Source: Actinomycetota bacterium
GTDB lineage: Bacteria; Actinomycetota; Acidimicrobiia; Actinomarinales; Actinomarinaceae
Direction of reading: 5' to 3'
NCBI GenBank assembly: GCA_027729925.1
Contig: JAQCEB010000001.1
Location: 1-64,000 of the forward strand
Length of the DNA: 64,000 nt
In this document: in pieces, positions 44,321-52,980 of the stretch
Layout: each line of letters starts with the position of its first letter
Numbering within the stretch: the stretch's first letter is position 1
Program-made: the position numbers and the translations under genes
The notes under the pieces: model-generated
What the model was told of the DNA's origin: nothing
What the model saw: only the letters and a program-made list of their open reading frames with translations
The model's database searches: none

Positions 44321-45167
44321 AGTTGAACTAAGTAAAATAACAACTTACAGATTTGGTGGCGAATGTAAAAGTTTTTATTCAATAAACTCTCCTAATCAAA
44401 TTGAAGAAGTGCTATCTCAATCAATTAATGATGAAATATTTGTACTTGGAAAAGGTTCAAATATAGCTTTTTCTGATGATGATTATCCCGGAACAATAGT
44501 TAAAAATGAAATTGAATTTATAAAATTAATAGATGACAAAGGAAGTATTAATGTCGGAGCTGGTACCTATTTACCAGATCTTTCAAGATTTTTATATGAA
44601 CAAGAATTGACAGGAGGGGAGTTTCTATTAGGTATTCCTGGAACAGTAGGTGGAGCTATAAAAATGAATGCCGGTTGCTATGGCTATGAAATTGGAAATT
44701 ACGTTACTTCGGTAATTTGTTATGACTTAAAATTAAAAAAAGTAATTGAACTTCAATCAGATAAAATTAGATTTAAATATAGAGAATCTTCTAACTTAGA
44801 AAATTTAATTATCTTGTCTGCCAAACTTAAATTTGATTTTTCTGAAAAACAAGTTATTAAAAAAATAATGTCTGAAATGAATGATTTAAGAAAAAAATCA
44901 CAACCTTCTGCTATATATAATGCAGGTTCAGTTTTTAAAAATCCGGAAGGTCATTATGCAGCTGAATTGATTGAAAAAGCAGGTCTTAAAGGTTACGAAA
45001 TTGACAAAGTTAGCGTAAGTTTAAAACACGCAAATTTTTTTGTAGCAAAAAAAGGAGCATCAGCAAAATCTTTATTTAAGCTTGTTCAACATGTTAAAAA
45101 TATTGTTGAGGATAAATACGGTGTTCAGCTTAAAGAAGAGATAATATTTATTGGAAAATTTAGTTAA
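44307..45167 (+). CDS. murB: UDP-N-acetylenolpyruvoylglucosamine reductase MurB
   Basis: MurB reduces the enolpyruvyl group to make UDP-MurNAc with FAD and NADPH. The 286-residue protein has TTYRFGGECKSFYSIN, LGKGSNIAFSDDDYPG, the FAD segment LLGIPGTVGGAIKMNAGCYG, YRESSN, and GSVFKNPEGHYAAELIEKAGLKGY. It belongs to the shorter type IIa/IIb-like class. Overlaps murC by 14 bases and ftsQ by one. Confidence 0.93.
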   Translation: MKKNKVELSKITTYRFGGECKSFYSINSPNQIEEVLSQSINDEIFVLGKGSNIAFSDDDYPGTIVKNEIEFIKLIDDKGSINVGAGTYLPDLSRFLYEQELTGGEFLLGIPGTVGGAIKMNAGCYGYEIGNYVTSVICYDLKLKKVIELQSDKIRFKYRESSNLENLIILSAKLKFDFSEKQVIKKIMSEMNDLRKKSQPSAIYNAGSVFKNPEGHYAAELIEKAGLKGYEIDKVSVSLKHANFFVAKKGASAKSLFKLVQHVKNIVEDKYGVQLKEEIIFIGKFS

Positions 45168-45871
45168 TGTACGACCAATTTGAGTTAGTACAAAAAAGAA
45201 CTTTCAAAACTTTTTTGAATTTTTCATTTCTTATACTTTTGTTAATTTTAATATTTTTTACAATTTTATCTACAAAATATAGGGTAACAAATTTTGAAAT
45301 AAAAAGAATCGAAAGTAGCTCAGTAGTGTTAAACCTTGGTAGCTTAGAATCGATTAAAGGCGAATCAATATGGTTGGTTAATGAATCTGATTTTGAAAAA
45401 GCAATTAAGGAAAATAATACAATTGAAAACATAATATTTACAAAAAACTTACCTAATAGTCTTTTAATTGAGATAAAAGAATTTGAGTCTATTGCTAAGA
45501 TTATAGATTTTAGGAATAGTATTCCTAAAAATACAATTCTGTTTAAAAATCAATTAGAAGTAGAAAATTCAAGTAATGATTATCAACTACCACTTGTTAC
45601 TATAACAAACGGACCTGTGGCAGAAAACTTTAGTGGAGAATTAGTATCTTTTTTTGTAACTTTAAAAAAATACAATTTAAACATTTCTGATTTTTCTTTA
45701 GTACACAATGGATCTAATTTAATAGGGGAGTTTCGTGGATTGAGTATCTATTTCGGTCAACCAATTGACCTTGGAACTAAAGCTTCTGTAATAGGAGATT
45801 TTTTAAGTAACAAATCTTGTAGCGGAGAAATAAGGTTCCTTACATCAGAAGAAATAGTGTCTAACTGTTAA
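45167..45871 (+). CDS. ftsQ: FtsQ/DivIB-like division protein
   Basis: 234 residues: short cytoplasmic N-terminus, one membrane helix (about 17-38), then a POTRA-like segment (YRVTNFEIKRIESSSVV...IENIIFTKNLPNSLLIEIKEFE) and a beta-domain. FtsQ recruits FtsL and FtsB to the septum. The sequence is weakly conserved but topology and position between murB and ftsZ agree. A hairpin starts at its stop codon. Confidence 0.85.
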   Translation: MYDQFELVQKRTFKTFLNFSFLILLLILIFFTILSTKYRVTNFEIKRIESSSVVLNLGSLESIKGESIWLVNESDFEKAIKENNTIENIIFTKNLPNSLLIEIKEFESIAKIIDFRNSIPKNTILFKNQLEVENSSNDYQLPLVTITNGPVAENFSGELVSFFVTLKKYNLNISDFSLVHNGSNLIGEFRGLSIYFGQPIDLGTKASVIGDFLSNKSCSGEIRFLTSEEIVSNC

Positions 45872-45897
45872 TCTATATCTAAACTATAGATATAGAT
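45871..45897 (+). terminator. Hairpin at the ftsQ stop codon
   Basis: ATCTATATCTA and TAGATATAGAT form a perfect 11-bp stem with a five-base loop directly at the ftsQ stop. The stem is A-T rich and only TTTAAT follows, so it could be a weak terminator or a processing or stability element. It lies upstream of the ftsZ promoter. Confidence 0.5.
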
Positions 45898-45914
45898 AAT
45901 TTAATAAAAAATTC

Positions 45915-45942
45915 TTGTTTATTTATATTGAGCTGATATTAT
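45915..45942 (+). promoter_or_regulatory. Candidate ftsZ promoter
   Basis: TTGTTT, 16 bases of spacer and TATTAT lie in the 93-base gap between ftsQ and ftsZ. This is the only sizeable gap inside the dcw run. A separate start would let FtsZ be made in excess of the cell-wall enzymes, as in many bacteria. GGAG at 45956 serves as ribosome site. Confidence 0.5.
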
Positions 45943-45964
45943 TTTTTTATTAATTGGAGAAGGA

Positions 45965-47026
45965 ATGACATCTAAAACAAAAAATAATAAAGGAGTTAAT
46001 TTAAACATGAGACCTAAAAACTACACAGCTGTAATTAAAGTTGTTGGTGTTGGTGGCGGTGGCACTAATGCTGTAAACAGAATGATCAAAATGGGAATAA
46101 AGGGTGTAGATTTCATAGCTGCTAACACCGATGCGCAGAGTTTACTTGGTTCTAAAGCAGATTTAAAATTGGATTTAGGCAGAAAAACTACTAGAGGTTT
46201 AGGTGCTGGTGCTAACCCTGAAGTAGGAAGGCAAGCAGCAATTGATTCAAGAGAGCTAATTGAAGAAGCTCTAAAAGGATCAGATATGGTTTTTATAACT
46301 GCTGGTGAAGGTGGAGGTACAGGTACTGGTGCTTCACCTATAATTGCTGAAATTGCTCATGAAATGGGTGCATTAACTGTAGGAGTTGTCACTAGGCCAT
46401 TTGGATTCGAAGGAAGAAGAAGATCTGTACAAGCAGAAGAAGGTGTACAGGCTTTAAGAGATGTGCTGGACACATTAATTGTTATTCCTAATGATAGACT
46501 ATTACAAATTAGTGATAAAGATATAAAAGCTAGTGAAGCTTACATTAAGTCAGATGAAATTTTATCAAATGGTGTTAAGGGTATTTCAGGCTTAATTACT
46601 CAACCAGGTGTTATAAATGTAGACTTTGCTGATGTGAGAACAATATTAAAAGATGCTGGAAATGCTGTTTTAGGTATTGGAAGATCAACAGGTGAGCAAA
46701 GAGCTCCTAATGCAGCACAAGCTGCAATATCATCACCACTTCTTGAAGCTACTATGGATGGAGCAGAGGGTGTTTTAATTACAGTATCAGCTTCAGATGA
46801 TTTAAAACTACAAGAAATCAATGAAGCTGCAAGAGTTATAACTGAAAAAGCTGATGACAATGCAGAGATAATTTTTGGACATACCGTTGATGAGACTCTC
46901 GGTGATGCTGTTGAAGTTACCGTTGTGGCAGCTGGTTTTGGTCCGAGACCTAACAGAAGACCTAAAAATAACATAAGTTATGAAAATAATAATGGAGATG
47001 ATTTACCAGACTTTATTAAAGGATGA
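45965..47026 (+). CDS. ftsZ: Cell division GTPase FtsZ
   Basis: FtsZ polymerises with GTP to form the division ring. The 353-residue protein has VVGVGGGGTNAVNRMI, the tubulin signature GEGGGTGTGASPIIAEIA, RPFGFEGRRR, NDRLLQI, and the synergy-loop NVDFADVRTIL with the catalytic aspartate. The C-terminal linker is short and ends in DDLPDFIKG, the conserved tail that docks SepF; no FtsA gene is present, which fits SepF as the anchor. It overlaps pgeF by four bases. Confidence 0.97.
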   Translation: MTSKTKNNKGVNLNMRPKNYTAVIKVVGVGGGGTNAVNRMIKMGIKGVDFIAANTDAQSLLGSKADLKLDLGRKTTRGLGAGANPEVGRQAAIDSRELIEEALKGSDMVFITAGEGGGTGTGASPIIAEIAHEMGALTVGVVTRPFGFEGRRRSVQAEEGVQALRDVLDTLIVIPNDRLLQISDKDIKASEAYIKSDEILSNGVKGISGLITQPGVINVDFADVRTILKDAGNAVLGIGRSTGEQRAPNAAQAAISSPLLEATMDGAEGVLITVSASDDLKLQEINEAARVITEKADDNAEIIFGHTVDETLGDAVEVTVVAAGFGPRPNRRPKNNISYENNNGDDLPDFIKG

Positions 47027-47610
47027 TTAAATCAAAATCAATTAGTAACGCAATATTTACAAATTGTGAAGATGGAAGCATCTCAGAAATTTTAAAAAAT
47101 TTTAAAATTAAAGAATATTCTGAGATGCACCAGACTCATTCAGACAAATTCTTAATAATTAAACAATCAGGAATTTATAAAGCAGATGCTCTGATTACGA
47201 ATGAAAAAAACTTACCACTTATTGTAAAAACTGCTGACTGTATGCCAATATTGGTTTCTGATGATATTAATGTTTCAGCTATTCATGCAGGCTGGAGAGG
47301 GTTACAAAAGAAAATTTTAGAAAAAACTTTATCTTCTTTTAATAAACCAACTTTGAAAGTTTTTATTGGACCGCATGCACAAAAATGTTGTTATGAAGTT
47401 AAAAATGATGTTGCATTTTATTTCAAAAAATTCATAGTCAAGAGGGAAGGAAAAATATTTTTAAACATGACTGGTGTCGTTCAAAATTATTTAAACACTT
47501 TCAAAATTAAGTATGAAATATCAGATGATTGCACTATTTGCAATCCAGATTATTTTTCCTACAGAGAGAATAAAACTCCAAATAGACAATTTGGAATTAT
47601 ATGGATTTAA
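47023..47610 (+). CDS. pgeF: PgeF/YfiH-family multicopper-like (laccase-domain) protein
   Basis: 195 residues, shorter than the usual 240-250. The family metal site is visible in TADCMPILVSDD, AIHAGWRGL and GPHAQKCCYEV, with the cysteine of the C-x-x motif. Members were named laccases, then shown to act as purine nucleoside phosphorylases/adenosine deaminases or to edit muropeptide precursors (PgeF). It follows ftsZ in actinobacteria and others, as here. Confidence 0.85.
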   Translation: MIKSKSISNAIFTNCEDGSISEILKNFKIKEYSEMHQTHSDKFLIIKQSGIYKADALITNEKNLPLIVKTADCMPILVSDDINVSAIHAGWRGLQKKILEKTLSSFNKPTLKVFIGPHAQKCCYEVKNDVAFYFKKFIVKREGKIFLNMTGVVQNYLNTFKIKYEISDDCTICNPDYFSYRENKTPNRQFGIIWI

Positions 47611-48215
47611 AAAATTTTAATAAAATTTATAAAAAAATTAAAGAATATTCGGCAAAACTTTTACCAGTAGTCAAAAATAGAAGTGTTGATGAAATAAGAT
47701 TTTTGTATGAATTTGGAATAACAGATTTCGGTGAAAATAGAATTGAAGATTATGAGAAACATAAAAATTCTTATAATGATGTTAATTATCACTTTCTGGC
47801 TCCTCTACAATCAAGAAAAATTAAATATATTTCAGAAAATTTTCAAGTAATACATTCAGTTCAAAGGAAAAAAGAAGTTGATTTATTAAATAAACAGCAA
47901 AGTAAAAGTAATATTTTTTTACAAATTAATCTTGATAAAGACTTAAACAAAAGCGGTATATATAAAGAGGAGTTGTTTGATTTATATGATTATTGTCTAA
48001 AAAAGTCAATTCAACCTGTCGGGCTTATGACGATTCCAAATATAAATTCAGATCCAAAGTTAGTATTTTCTCAATTATCACAATTGAATACAATATTAAA
48101 AAAAGATAATGCAAATTATCCAGGGGAACTTTCTATGGGCATGTCGAAAGACTATGAAATTGCACTAGAATACGGTGCTACAATAGTACGTATAGGAACT
48201 AAACTATTTAAATAA
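47601..48215 (+). CDS. YggS-family PLP homeostasis protein
   Basis: 204 residues of the PLP-binding single-domain alanine-racemase fold. LPVVKN carries the candidate PLP-lysine, followed by FGITDFGENRIEDYEKH, HFLAPLQSRKIKYI, IHSVQRKKEVDLLN, and LSMGMSKDYEIALEYGATIVRIGTKLF, all typical of YggS/PROSC. It buffers pyridoxal phosphate and has no known catalytic activity. Overlaps pgeF by ten bases. Confidence 0.88.
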   Translation: MDLKNFNKIYKKIKEYSAKLLPVVKNRSVDEIRFLYEFGITDFGENRIEDYEKHKNSYNDVNYHFLAPLQSRKIKYISENFQVIHSVQRKKEVDLLNKQQSKSNIFLQINLDKDLNKSGIYKEELFDLYDYCLKKSIQPVGLMTIPNINSDPKLVFSQLSQLNTILKKDNANYPGELSMGMSKDYEIALEYGATIVRIGTKLFK

Positions 48216-48652
48216 TGTTAGAAAAATTTCTTATTTCAATTGGATTAAAGCAACCTGACAGGGTGAGCGACTTTGTTAGAAGTGAACCTAGTACTGTTAG
48301 ACCGTCTGACGAAAACAGATTTATGGAAACAGACATAATTGGAGATGTTCGTATTCATTCTCCAAAAGATGAAGTAGAAATTAAAGCTTTACGATCTTTC
48401 TCTGAAATTCATAACTTAGGAATTGCTATAAAAGATGAATTCATTGTAGCTATGGATATTAGAGATATACCTGATCAAAATGAAAGAAGAAGAATTGTTG
48501 ATTTTGTAACAGGTATGGCGTTTATGAGTAATTCTAAAATTCGCTCAATAAACAAAGACGGAGTATTTTTAATTCTTCCTTCAAATTCTTCACTAAGCAC
48601 TCAAGAAAGGCAGAGATTACAAGAACTTGGCCTTTATAAAATAAATGTGTAG
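48215..48652 (+). CDS. sepF: Cell division protein SepF
   Basis: SepF binds the FtsZ tail and anchors it to the membrane. The 145-residue protein has a short membrane-targeting N-terminus (MLEKFLISIGL), a linker, and the SepF core (IHSPKDEVEIKALRSF, VAMDIRDIPDQNERRRIVDFVTGMAF). In cells without FtsA, as in actinobacteria, it is the main FtsZ anchor. The yggT start overlaps its stop as ATGTGTAG. Confidence 0.92.
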   Translation: MLEKFLISIGLKQPDRVSDFVRSEPSTVRPSDENRFMETDIIGDVRIHSPKDEVEIKALRSFSEIHNLGIAIKDEFIVAMDIRDIPDQNERRRIVDFVTGMAFMSNSKIRSINKDGVFLILPSNSSLSTQERQRLQELGLYKINV

Positions 48653-48911
48653 TCTTACGTATTTATTATTTAGAGTATTTTATTACTCTCTTTTCGCGTG
48701 GATAATTTTGAGTTGGGTACAGGTACCCTATGATCATCCAATAGGTCAAATTAAAAATGTCCTAAATAGGTATTTTGAAAAAATATTGTATCCAATTAGA
48801 TCACGTGTACCAGTATTACGTTTAGGTGTAGCAGGTATTGATTTATCACCACTTATATTAATTATTGGATTTCAATTTTTACAACCTTATGTTTTAAGAA
48901 TTGTTTGTTAA
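48645..48911 (+). CDS. YggT-family membrane protein
   Basis: 88 residues: two membrane helices (about 5-25 and 65-85) around a loop SWVQVPYDHPIGQIKNVLNRYFEKILYPIR, where the family's W-x-x-P...P-I-R-R pattern shows. YggT proteins follow sepF in many Gram-positive lineages; function in osmotic or division-site integrity is suggested, not proven. Its 3' end overlaps the convergent ileS stop by 18 bases. No divIVA follows. Confidence 0.82.
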   Translation: MCSLTYLLFRVFYYSLFAWIILSWVQVPYDHPIGQIKNVLNRYFEKILYPIRSRVPVLRLGVAGIDLSPLILIIGFQFLQPYVLRIVC

Positions 48912-51900
48912 TTTTTCGAATTGAAAATCAATTTTATAATTAAATATTTCATTTACTACTGCATCATTTTCGATATTTAGTTCAACAGATAGAGTTTCAT
49001 TATTAATATAATTTGAAAATTTTTTAATAGTTTCTTTTGCAAATACATCTTTAGTTTGAAAATTAAGTCTGATTCTATCAGAAACATTTAAATTCTTATT
49101 TTTTCTTTCTTTCTGAATAGCAGATACAATTTCCCTAGAAAGTCTTTCCATGAGCAAATCGTCATTTAGATCTGTATTGAGATAAATACTAAAATCTTCA
49201 ACTATTTCTAAAGATTTACTGTCCACTTTGTTTATCAATATAGTTTCTATATCACTTGTTTGAATTTCAATATTTTCTATAACAACACTTGTCTTGGTAA
49301 GAATTGAATTTTTTAAATCATTAGAAGGTTGTAATAAAATTTTAGATATCTTATTAATTTCGGATCCTAATTTTGGACCTAAATTTTTATAATTCGGTTT
49401 AAATTTGTATTCAACCCAGTTATCTATATCATTATCAAACAAAATATTTTTAACATTTATTTCATTAGATATTAAGTTTCTAACTGTTTTAATTTTGTTT
49501 ATAACTTCATCATTATTTGAGATAATAGTTAAAGATTCTAATGATTGCTTATTAGGGAGCTTAAGTTTAACCCTTAAATTCCGTACACTTTTAATAATTT
49601 TTTTTGCGAATTCTATACTTTCTTCTAGTTCATTATTAATTAAATTTTCATCTACTTCAGGATAAGAACAAAAGTGAACGCTCTCATTCTCACTCAAAGT
49701 TAAACCTTGATATATTTTCTCACTTGTAAAGGGAAGTACTGGGGCAATGCATTTAGAAAAATCTAATAAAACTTCATGTAGTGTTTTAAATGCATTTATT
49801 TTATCTATGTCGTTACCATCTTTTTCTTTCCAAAACCTTTTCCTGTTTGACCTTACATACCAATTCGTAAGTTCATCAACAAAGTTAAGTAATGGGGGGA
49901 TTACTTCATATAAATAGTAATTTTCCATTTTTTCGTTTACAGTTTTTATTAAGGATTGCAGCGAAGATATAATCCATTGATCCATTAAAGCTCTGTCTTC
50001 AACGGGGGATGCTTTTTTAAGTTCTTCGAAGGTAATTTTGTCTGCATTTGCATATGTAGAAAAGAATGAAAAACTATTCCACAAAGGTAAAATAATGTTT
50101 CTGGTAACCAACTTTACCCCTTCTTCAGAAAATTTTAAAGGTTCACCTCTAACTACTGGAGAGTCTATTAGATAAGCTCTTAAGCTATCTCCTCCGTATT
50201 TATTTAATAATTCTTCAGGGTCAGGGTAGTTTTTTAAGCTTTTACTCATTTTTCTACCATCTTCTGCAAGAATCATGCCCGTTGTTATACAATTTTTAAA
50301 AGCTACTGAATCAAATAAAGCAACCGCAAGAACTGTTAATGTATAAAACCACCCTCTTGTTTGGTCTAAACCTTCTGCTATAAAATCAGCAGGAAATCCT
50401 TCAAAGAATGCATCACTATTTTCAAAAGGATAATGTTGTTGACCATACGGCATAGAACCTGATTCAAACCAACAATCAAGAACTTCAGAGGTTCTTCTGT
50501 AAGTTTTACCATCAATTATTATTTCAAGATCGTCTAAATAATGCCTATGCAAATCAGTTATTTTTGAGCCAGTTAAAACTTCTAGTTCTTTAACTGAACC
50601 TATACAAATTAAATCGTTTGGATCTTCTATGTTAATCCATATAGGTATACAGCTTCCCCAATATCTATTTCTGCTTATTGCCCAGTCTCTTGCATTAGAA
50701 AGCCAATTAGAAAATCTCTTTTCACCAATAAAACCAGGAACCCAATGTGTAGATTTATTTAATTCGACCATTCTTTCTTTAATTTTTTCTACATTTACGA
50801 ACCAAGTTGGAATAGCTTTATAAATCAATGGAGTTCCTGTTCTCCAACAATAAGGATATGAGTGATATTCTGTTGTCTTAGAAAATAATCGACCTCTTTG
50901 TTCCAATTGATTTATGATTAGCTTGTCTGCATCTTTAACATTAATACCTTCCAATTCTTCAAAAGTAGAATCAAACTTTCCACTTAAAGTAACAGGGTCT
51001 GCTATCACATCGATATTCGAGTTTTTTAAACAATAGAAATCACTTTCACCATATGCTGGGGCTTGAGAAACTAAACCAGAACCAGATTCAGTATTTGTAT
51101 CATCGCTATGGATAATTCTAAATGCTCCATCATCAAATAAATGTTCATATTCAGAATAGGCAGGAAAATATGAAGCACCTAAAAGATCTTTACCTAAACA
51201 ATTATCAACAAATTCAAGTTCATAGCTTTCTAGCTCTATTAATCTTTCATTTGCTATCCAGTAATAGTTATTTTCAATCTTAATTCTTGTATATTCTATA
51301 TGTTTACCTACAGCTATAGCTAGATTTCCAGGTATGCACCATGGGGTTGTAGTCCATATTAGGAATTGATCATCTTTTTTAACTTTATTAAAGTCTTCTC
51401 TAGCTTTAAGTGTAAAAAATATAGAAGGGTCTTCAACCTCTCTATAGTCCATATTTGCTTCAAAATTGGAAAGTGGGGTAGAAGCTGCCCATGAATATGG
51501 CAAAACTTTGTAGTCTTTATAAATTAAACCTTTTGTCCAAAGTTCTTTGAATACCCACCACACACTTTCCATAAAGTCAATGTCCATTGTTTTGTAATCA
51601 TTTTCAAAATCAACCCATCTTCCAATTTTACGTGTGATCTTTTCCCAATTTTCTGTATTTGTTTGTACTTGGGTTCTGCAAGCTTCATTAAATTTGTCGA
51701 TACCAAATTCATCAATCTGTTGAGGGTCTTCAAGGTTTAATTTTTTTTGGACTTCCATTTCAATTGGTAAACCGTGTACATCCCAACCAAATCGCCTCTC
51801 AACATAATAACCTCGCATTGTCCAGTATCTAGGGACAATATCTTTTATTACACCAGCTAATAAATTACCGTAATGAGGACTTCCAGTTGGGAAAGGTGGA

Positions 51901-52037
51901 CCATCATAAAATCTAAAAACTTTGTCATTTTTTCTATTATCCATAGAAATTTTAAAAGCATTAATTTTATCCCAGTATTCAGAAATTTCAGTTTCTAACT
52001 TTGGTAAATCTACATTAGATGGAACACTTTTAAACAT
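48894..52037 (-). CDS. ileS: Isoleucyl-tRNA synthetase, eukaryote-like (type 2)
   Basis: IleRS charges tRNA-Ile. The 1047-residue enzyme has the HIGH-type motif as HYGN (H55-N58) in PFPTGSPHYGNLLAG, a large editing domain (residues about 200-400), the KMSKS loop, and a long C-terminal domain without zinc fingers. The PHYG form marks the eukaryote-like class found in actinobacteria, which includes enzymes insensitive to mupirocin; the last HIGH residue is Asn rather than His. No T-box leader is present in the 117-base gap to the divergent dksA-like gene. Confidence 0.93.
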   Translation of the reverse strand: MFKSVPSNVDLPKLETEISEYWDKINAFKISMDNRKNDKVFRFYDGPPFPTGSPHYGNLLAGVIKDIVPRYWTMRGYYVERRFGWDVHGLPIEMEVQKKLNLEDPQQIDEFGIDKFNEACRTQVQTNTENWEKITRKIGRWVDFENDYKTMDIDFMESVWWVFKELWTKGLIYKDYKVLPYSWAASTPLSNFEANMDYREVEDPSIFFTLKAREDFNKVKKDDQFLIWTTTPWCIPGNLAIAVGKHIEYTRIKIENNYYWIANERLIELESYELEFVDNCLGKDLLGASYFPAYSEYEHLFDDGAFRIIHSDDTNTESGSGLVSQAPAYGESDFYCLKNSNIDVIADPVTLSGKFDSTFEELEGINVKDADKLIINQLEQRGRLFSKTTEYHSYPYCWRTGTPLIYKAIPTWFVNVEKIKERMVELNKSTHWVPGFIGEKRFSNWLSNARDWAISRNRYWGSCIPIWINIEDPNDLICIGSVKELEVLTGSKITDLHRHYLDDLEIIIDGKTYRRTSEVLDCWFESGSMPYGQQHYPFENSDAFFEGFPADFIAEGLDQTRGWFYTLTVLAVALFDSVAFKNCITTGMILAEDGRKMSKSLKNYPDPEELLNKYGGDSLRAYLIDSPVVRGEPLKFSEEGVKLVTRNIILPLWNSFSFFSTYANADKITFEELKKASPVEDRALMDQWIISSLQSLIKTVNEKMENYYLYEVIPPLLNFVDELTNWYVRSNRKRFWKEKDGNDIDKINAFKTLHEVLLDFSKCIAPVLPFTSEKIYQGLTLSENESVHFCSYPEVDENLINNELEESIEFAKKIIKSVRNLRVKLKLPNKQSLESLTIISNNDEVINKIKTVRNLISNEINVKNILFDNDIDNWVEYKFKPNYKNLGPKLGSEINKISKILLQPSNDLKNSILTKTSVVIENIEIQTSDIETILINKVDSKSLEIVEDFSIYLNTDLNDDLLMERLSREIVSAIQKERKNKNLNVSDRIRLNFQTKDVFAKETIKKFSNYINNETLSVELNIENDAVVNEIFNYKIDFQFEKLTNNS

Positions 52038-52154
52038 ATGAAAAGATTATAAAAAGGTTTCGTTTCAACATTACTAAATTTTAATAGTATTAAATTATGA
52101 AAATTATGTACTTTAATTAGAAAATGTGTAATATACAGTATTAAATAAAGAGCA

Positions 52155-52532
52155 ATGGTTAGAAAATTATCAACAAATACAGTTAATAAATTTAAGAAAA
52201 AACTTCTTGAAGAAAAAGAACAATTGACAAAAACGCTTGAGCAGCATCAAATAGAACGTGAAAAAGTTAGACTTTCTGAAGCATCTGCAGAAAGAAGCCC
52301 GGATCCAAGCTCAGCAGATGGGGGATCTATGGCATTTGAACTTGAAAAAGAACTAACTTTAGATGAAAATACTAGACATTTATTAAATCAAGTTGATCAT
52401 GCTCTTGTTCTGATACAAAAAAAGAAATATGGTAATTGCGAAAACTGCAATGAGTCAATTCCATTAGCTAGATTGGAAGCTTTACCTTACTCTACGCATT
52501 GCAAGAGTTGCGCTGTCTTAATTGAATCTTAA
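52155..52532 (+). CDS. TraR/DksA-family C4 zinc-finger protein
   Basis: 125 residues: coiled-coil N-terminus (LEEKEQLTKTLEQHQIEREK), then DPSSADGGSMAFELEKELTL and a C-terminal zinc finger CENCNESIPLARLEALPYSTHCKSC. This fits the small DksA-like proteins that sit before lspA in actinobacteria. Members bind RNA polymerase in its secondary channel; activity here is inferred only. The stop overlaps the lspA start by 11 bases. Confidence 0.87.
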   Translation: MVRKLSTNTVNKFKKKLLEEKEQLTKTLEQHQIEREKVRLSEASAERSPDPSSADGGSMAFELEKELTLDENTRHLLNQVDHALVLIQKKKYGNCENCNESIPLARLEALPYSTHCKSCAVLIES

Positions 52533-52980
52533 AAACCTTAATTCCAAAATTTTATTTATCACAACATTAGTAATTTTAGATATTGGTACAAAATTTTATA
52601 TTAGAAAATTTAATGTTCAAGAAGTTGAATTAATTAATGGAATATTGACTATTGACTTAACTTATAATACAGGAATAGCATTTGGATTTTTAAGTAACCA
52701 TACTGAAGTTACTTATATTTTTTCTTTGTTTATTTTCATTTGGTTAATAAATCAATTTAGGAGCTCTACAAATACAAATCTAGAACTATATGGGCTTTTA
52801 TTAATTATTTCTGGAGCAATAGGTAACTTATCTGAGCGTGGTTGGAATTTGTTAACAAACAATAATGGAAAAGTAACAGATTTCATAGAATTTTTGTTCA
52901 TTCCAAGTTTTAATTTTGCTGATATGTACATAAGCTTAGGAATCGTAATTATTTTATTTCTGGAGTTGAAAAATAAATAA
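52522..52980 (+). CDS. lspA: Lipoprotein signal peptidase LspA
   Basis: LspA removes signal peptides from prolipoproteins after lipid attachment. The 152-residue protein has four membrane helices and the aspartyl protease sites NTGIAFG (N and surrounding), GNLSERG..., and VTDFIEF...FNFADMYISLG with the paired catalytic aspartates. The start is TTG 52522. The stop lies inside the next gene's proposed start (ATAAATAA). Confidence 0.9.
   Translation: MNLKNLNSKILFITTLVILDIGTKFYIRKFNVQEVELINGILTIDLTYNTGIAFGFLSNHTEVTYIFSLFIFIWLINQFRSSTNTNLELYGLLLIISGAIGNLSERGWNLLTNNNGKVTDFIEFLFIPSFNFADMYISLGIVIILFLELKNK
52962..52965 (+). promoter_or_regulatory. Shine-Dalgarno GGAG that points to an AUA start of the RluA-family gene
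   Basis: GGAG lies seven bases before ATA at 52973. No ATG, GTG or TTG in that frame appears until GTG 53342, 123 codons later, past the catalytic site. Confidence 0.7.

Noticed and set aside
52038..52154. Possible T-box leader for ileS
   Set aside because: Actinobacterial ileS genes often carry T-boxes, but only 117 bases are available here, shared with a divergent gene, and no T-box core sequence or specifier stem is visible.
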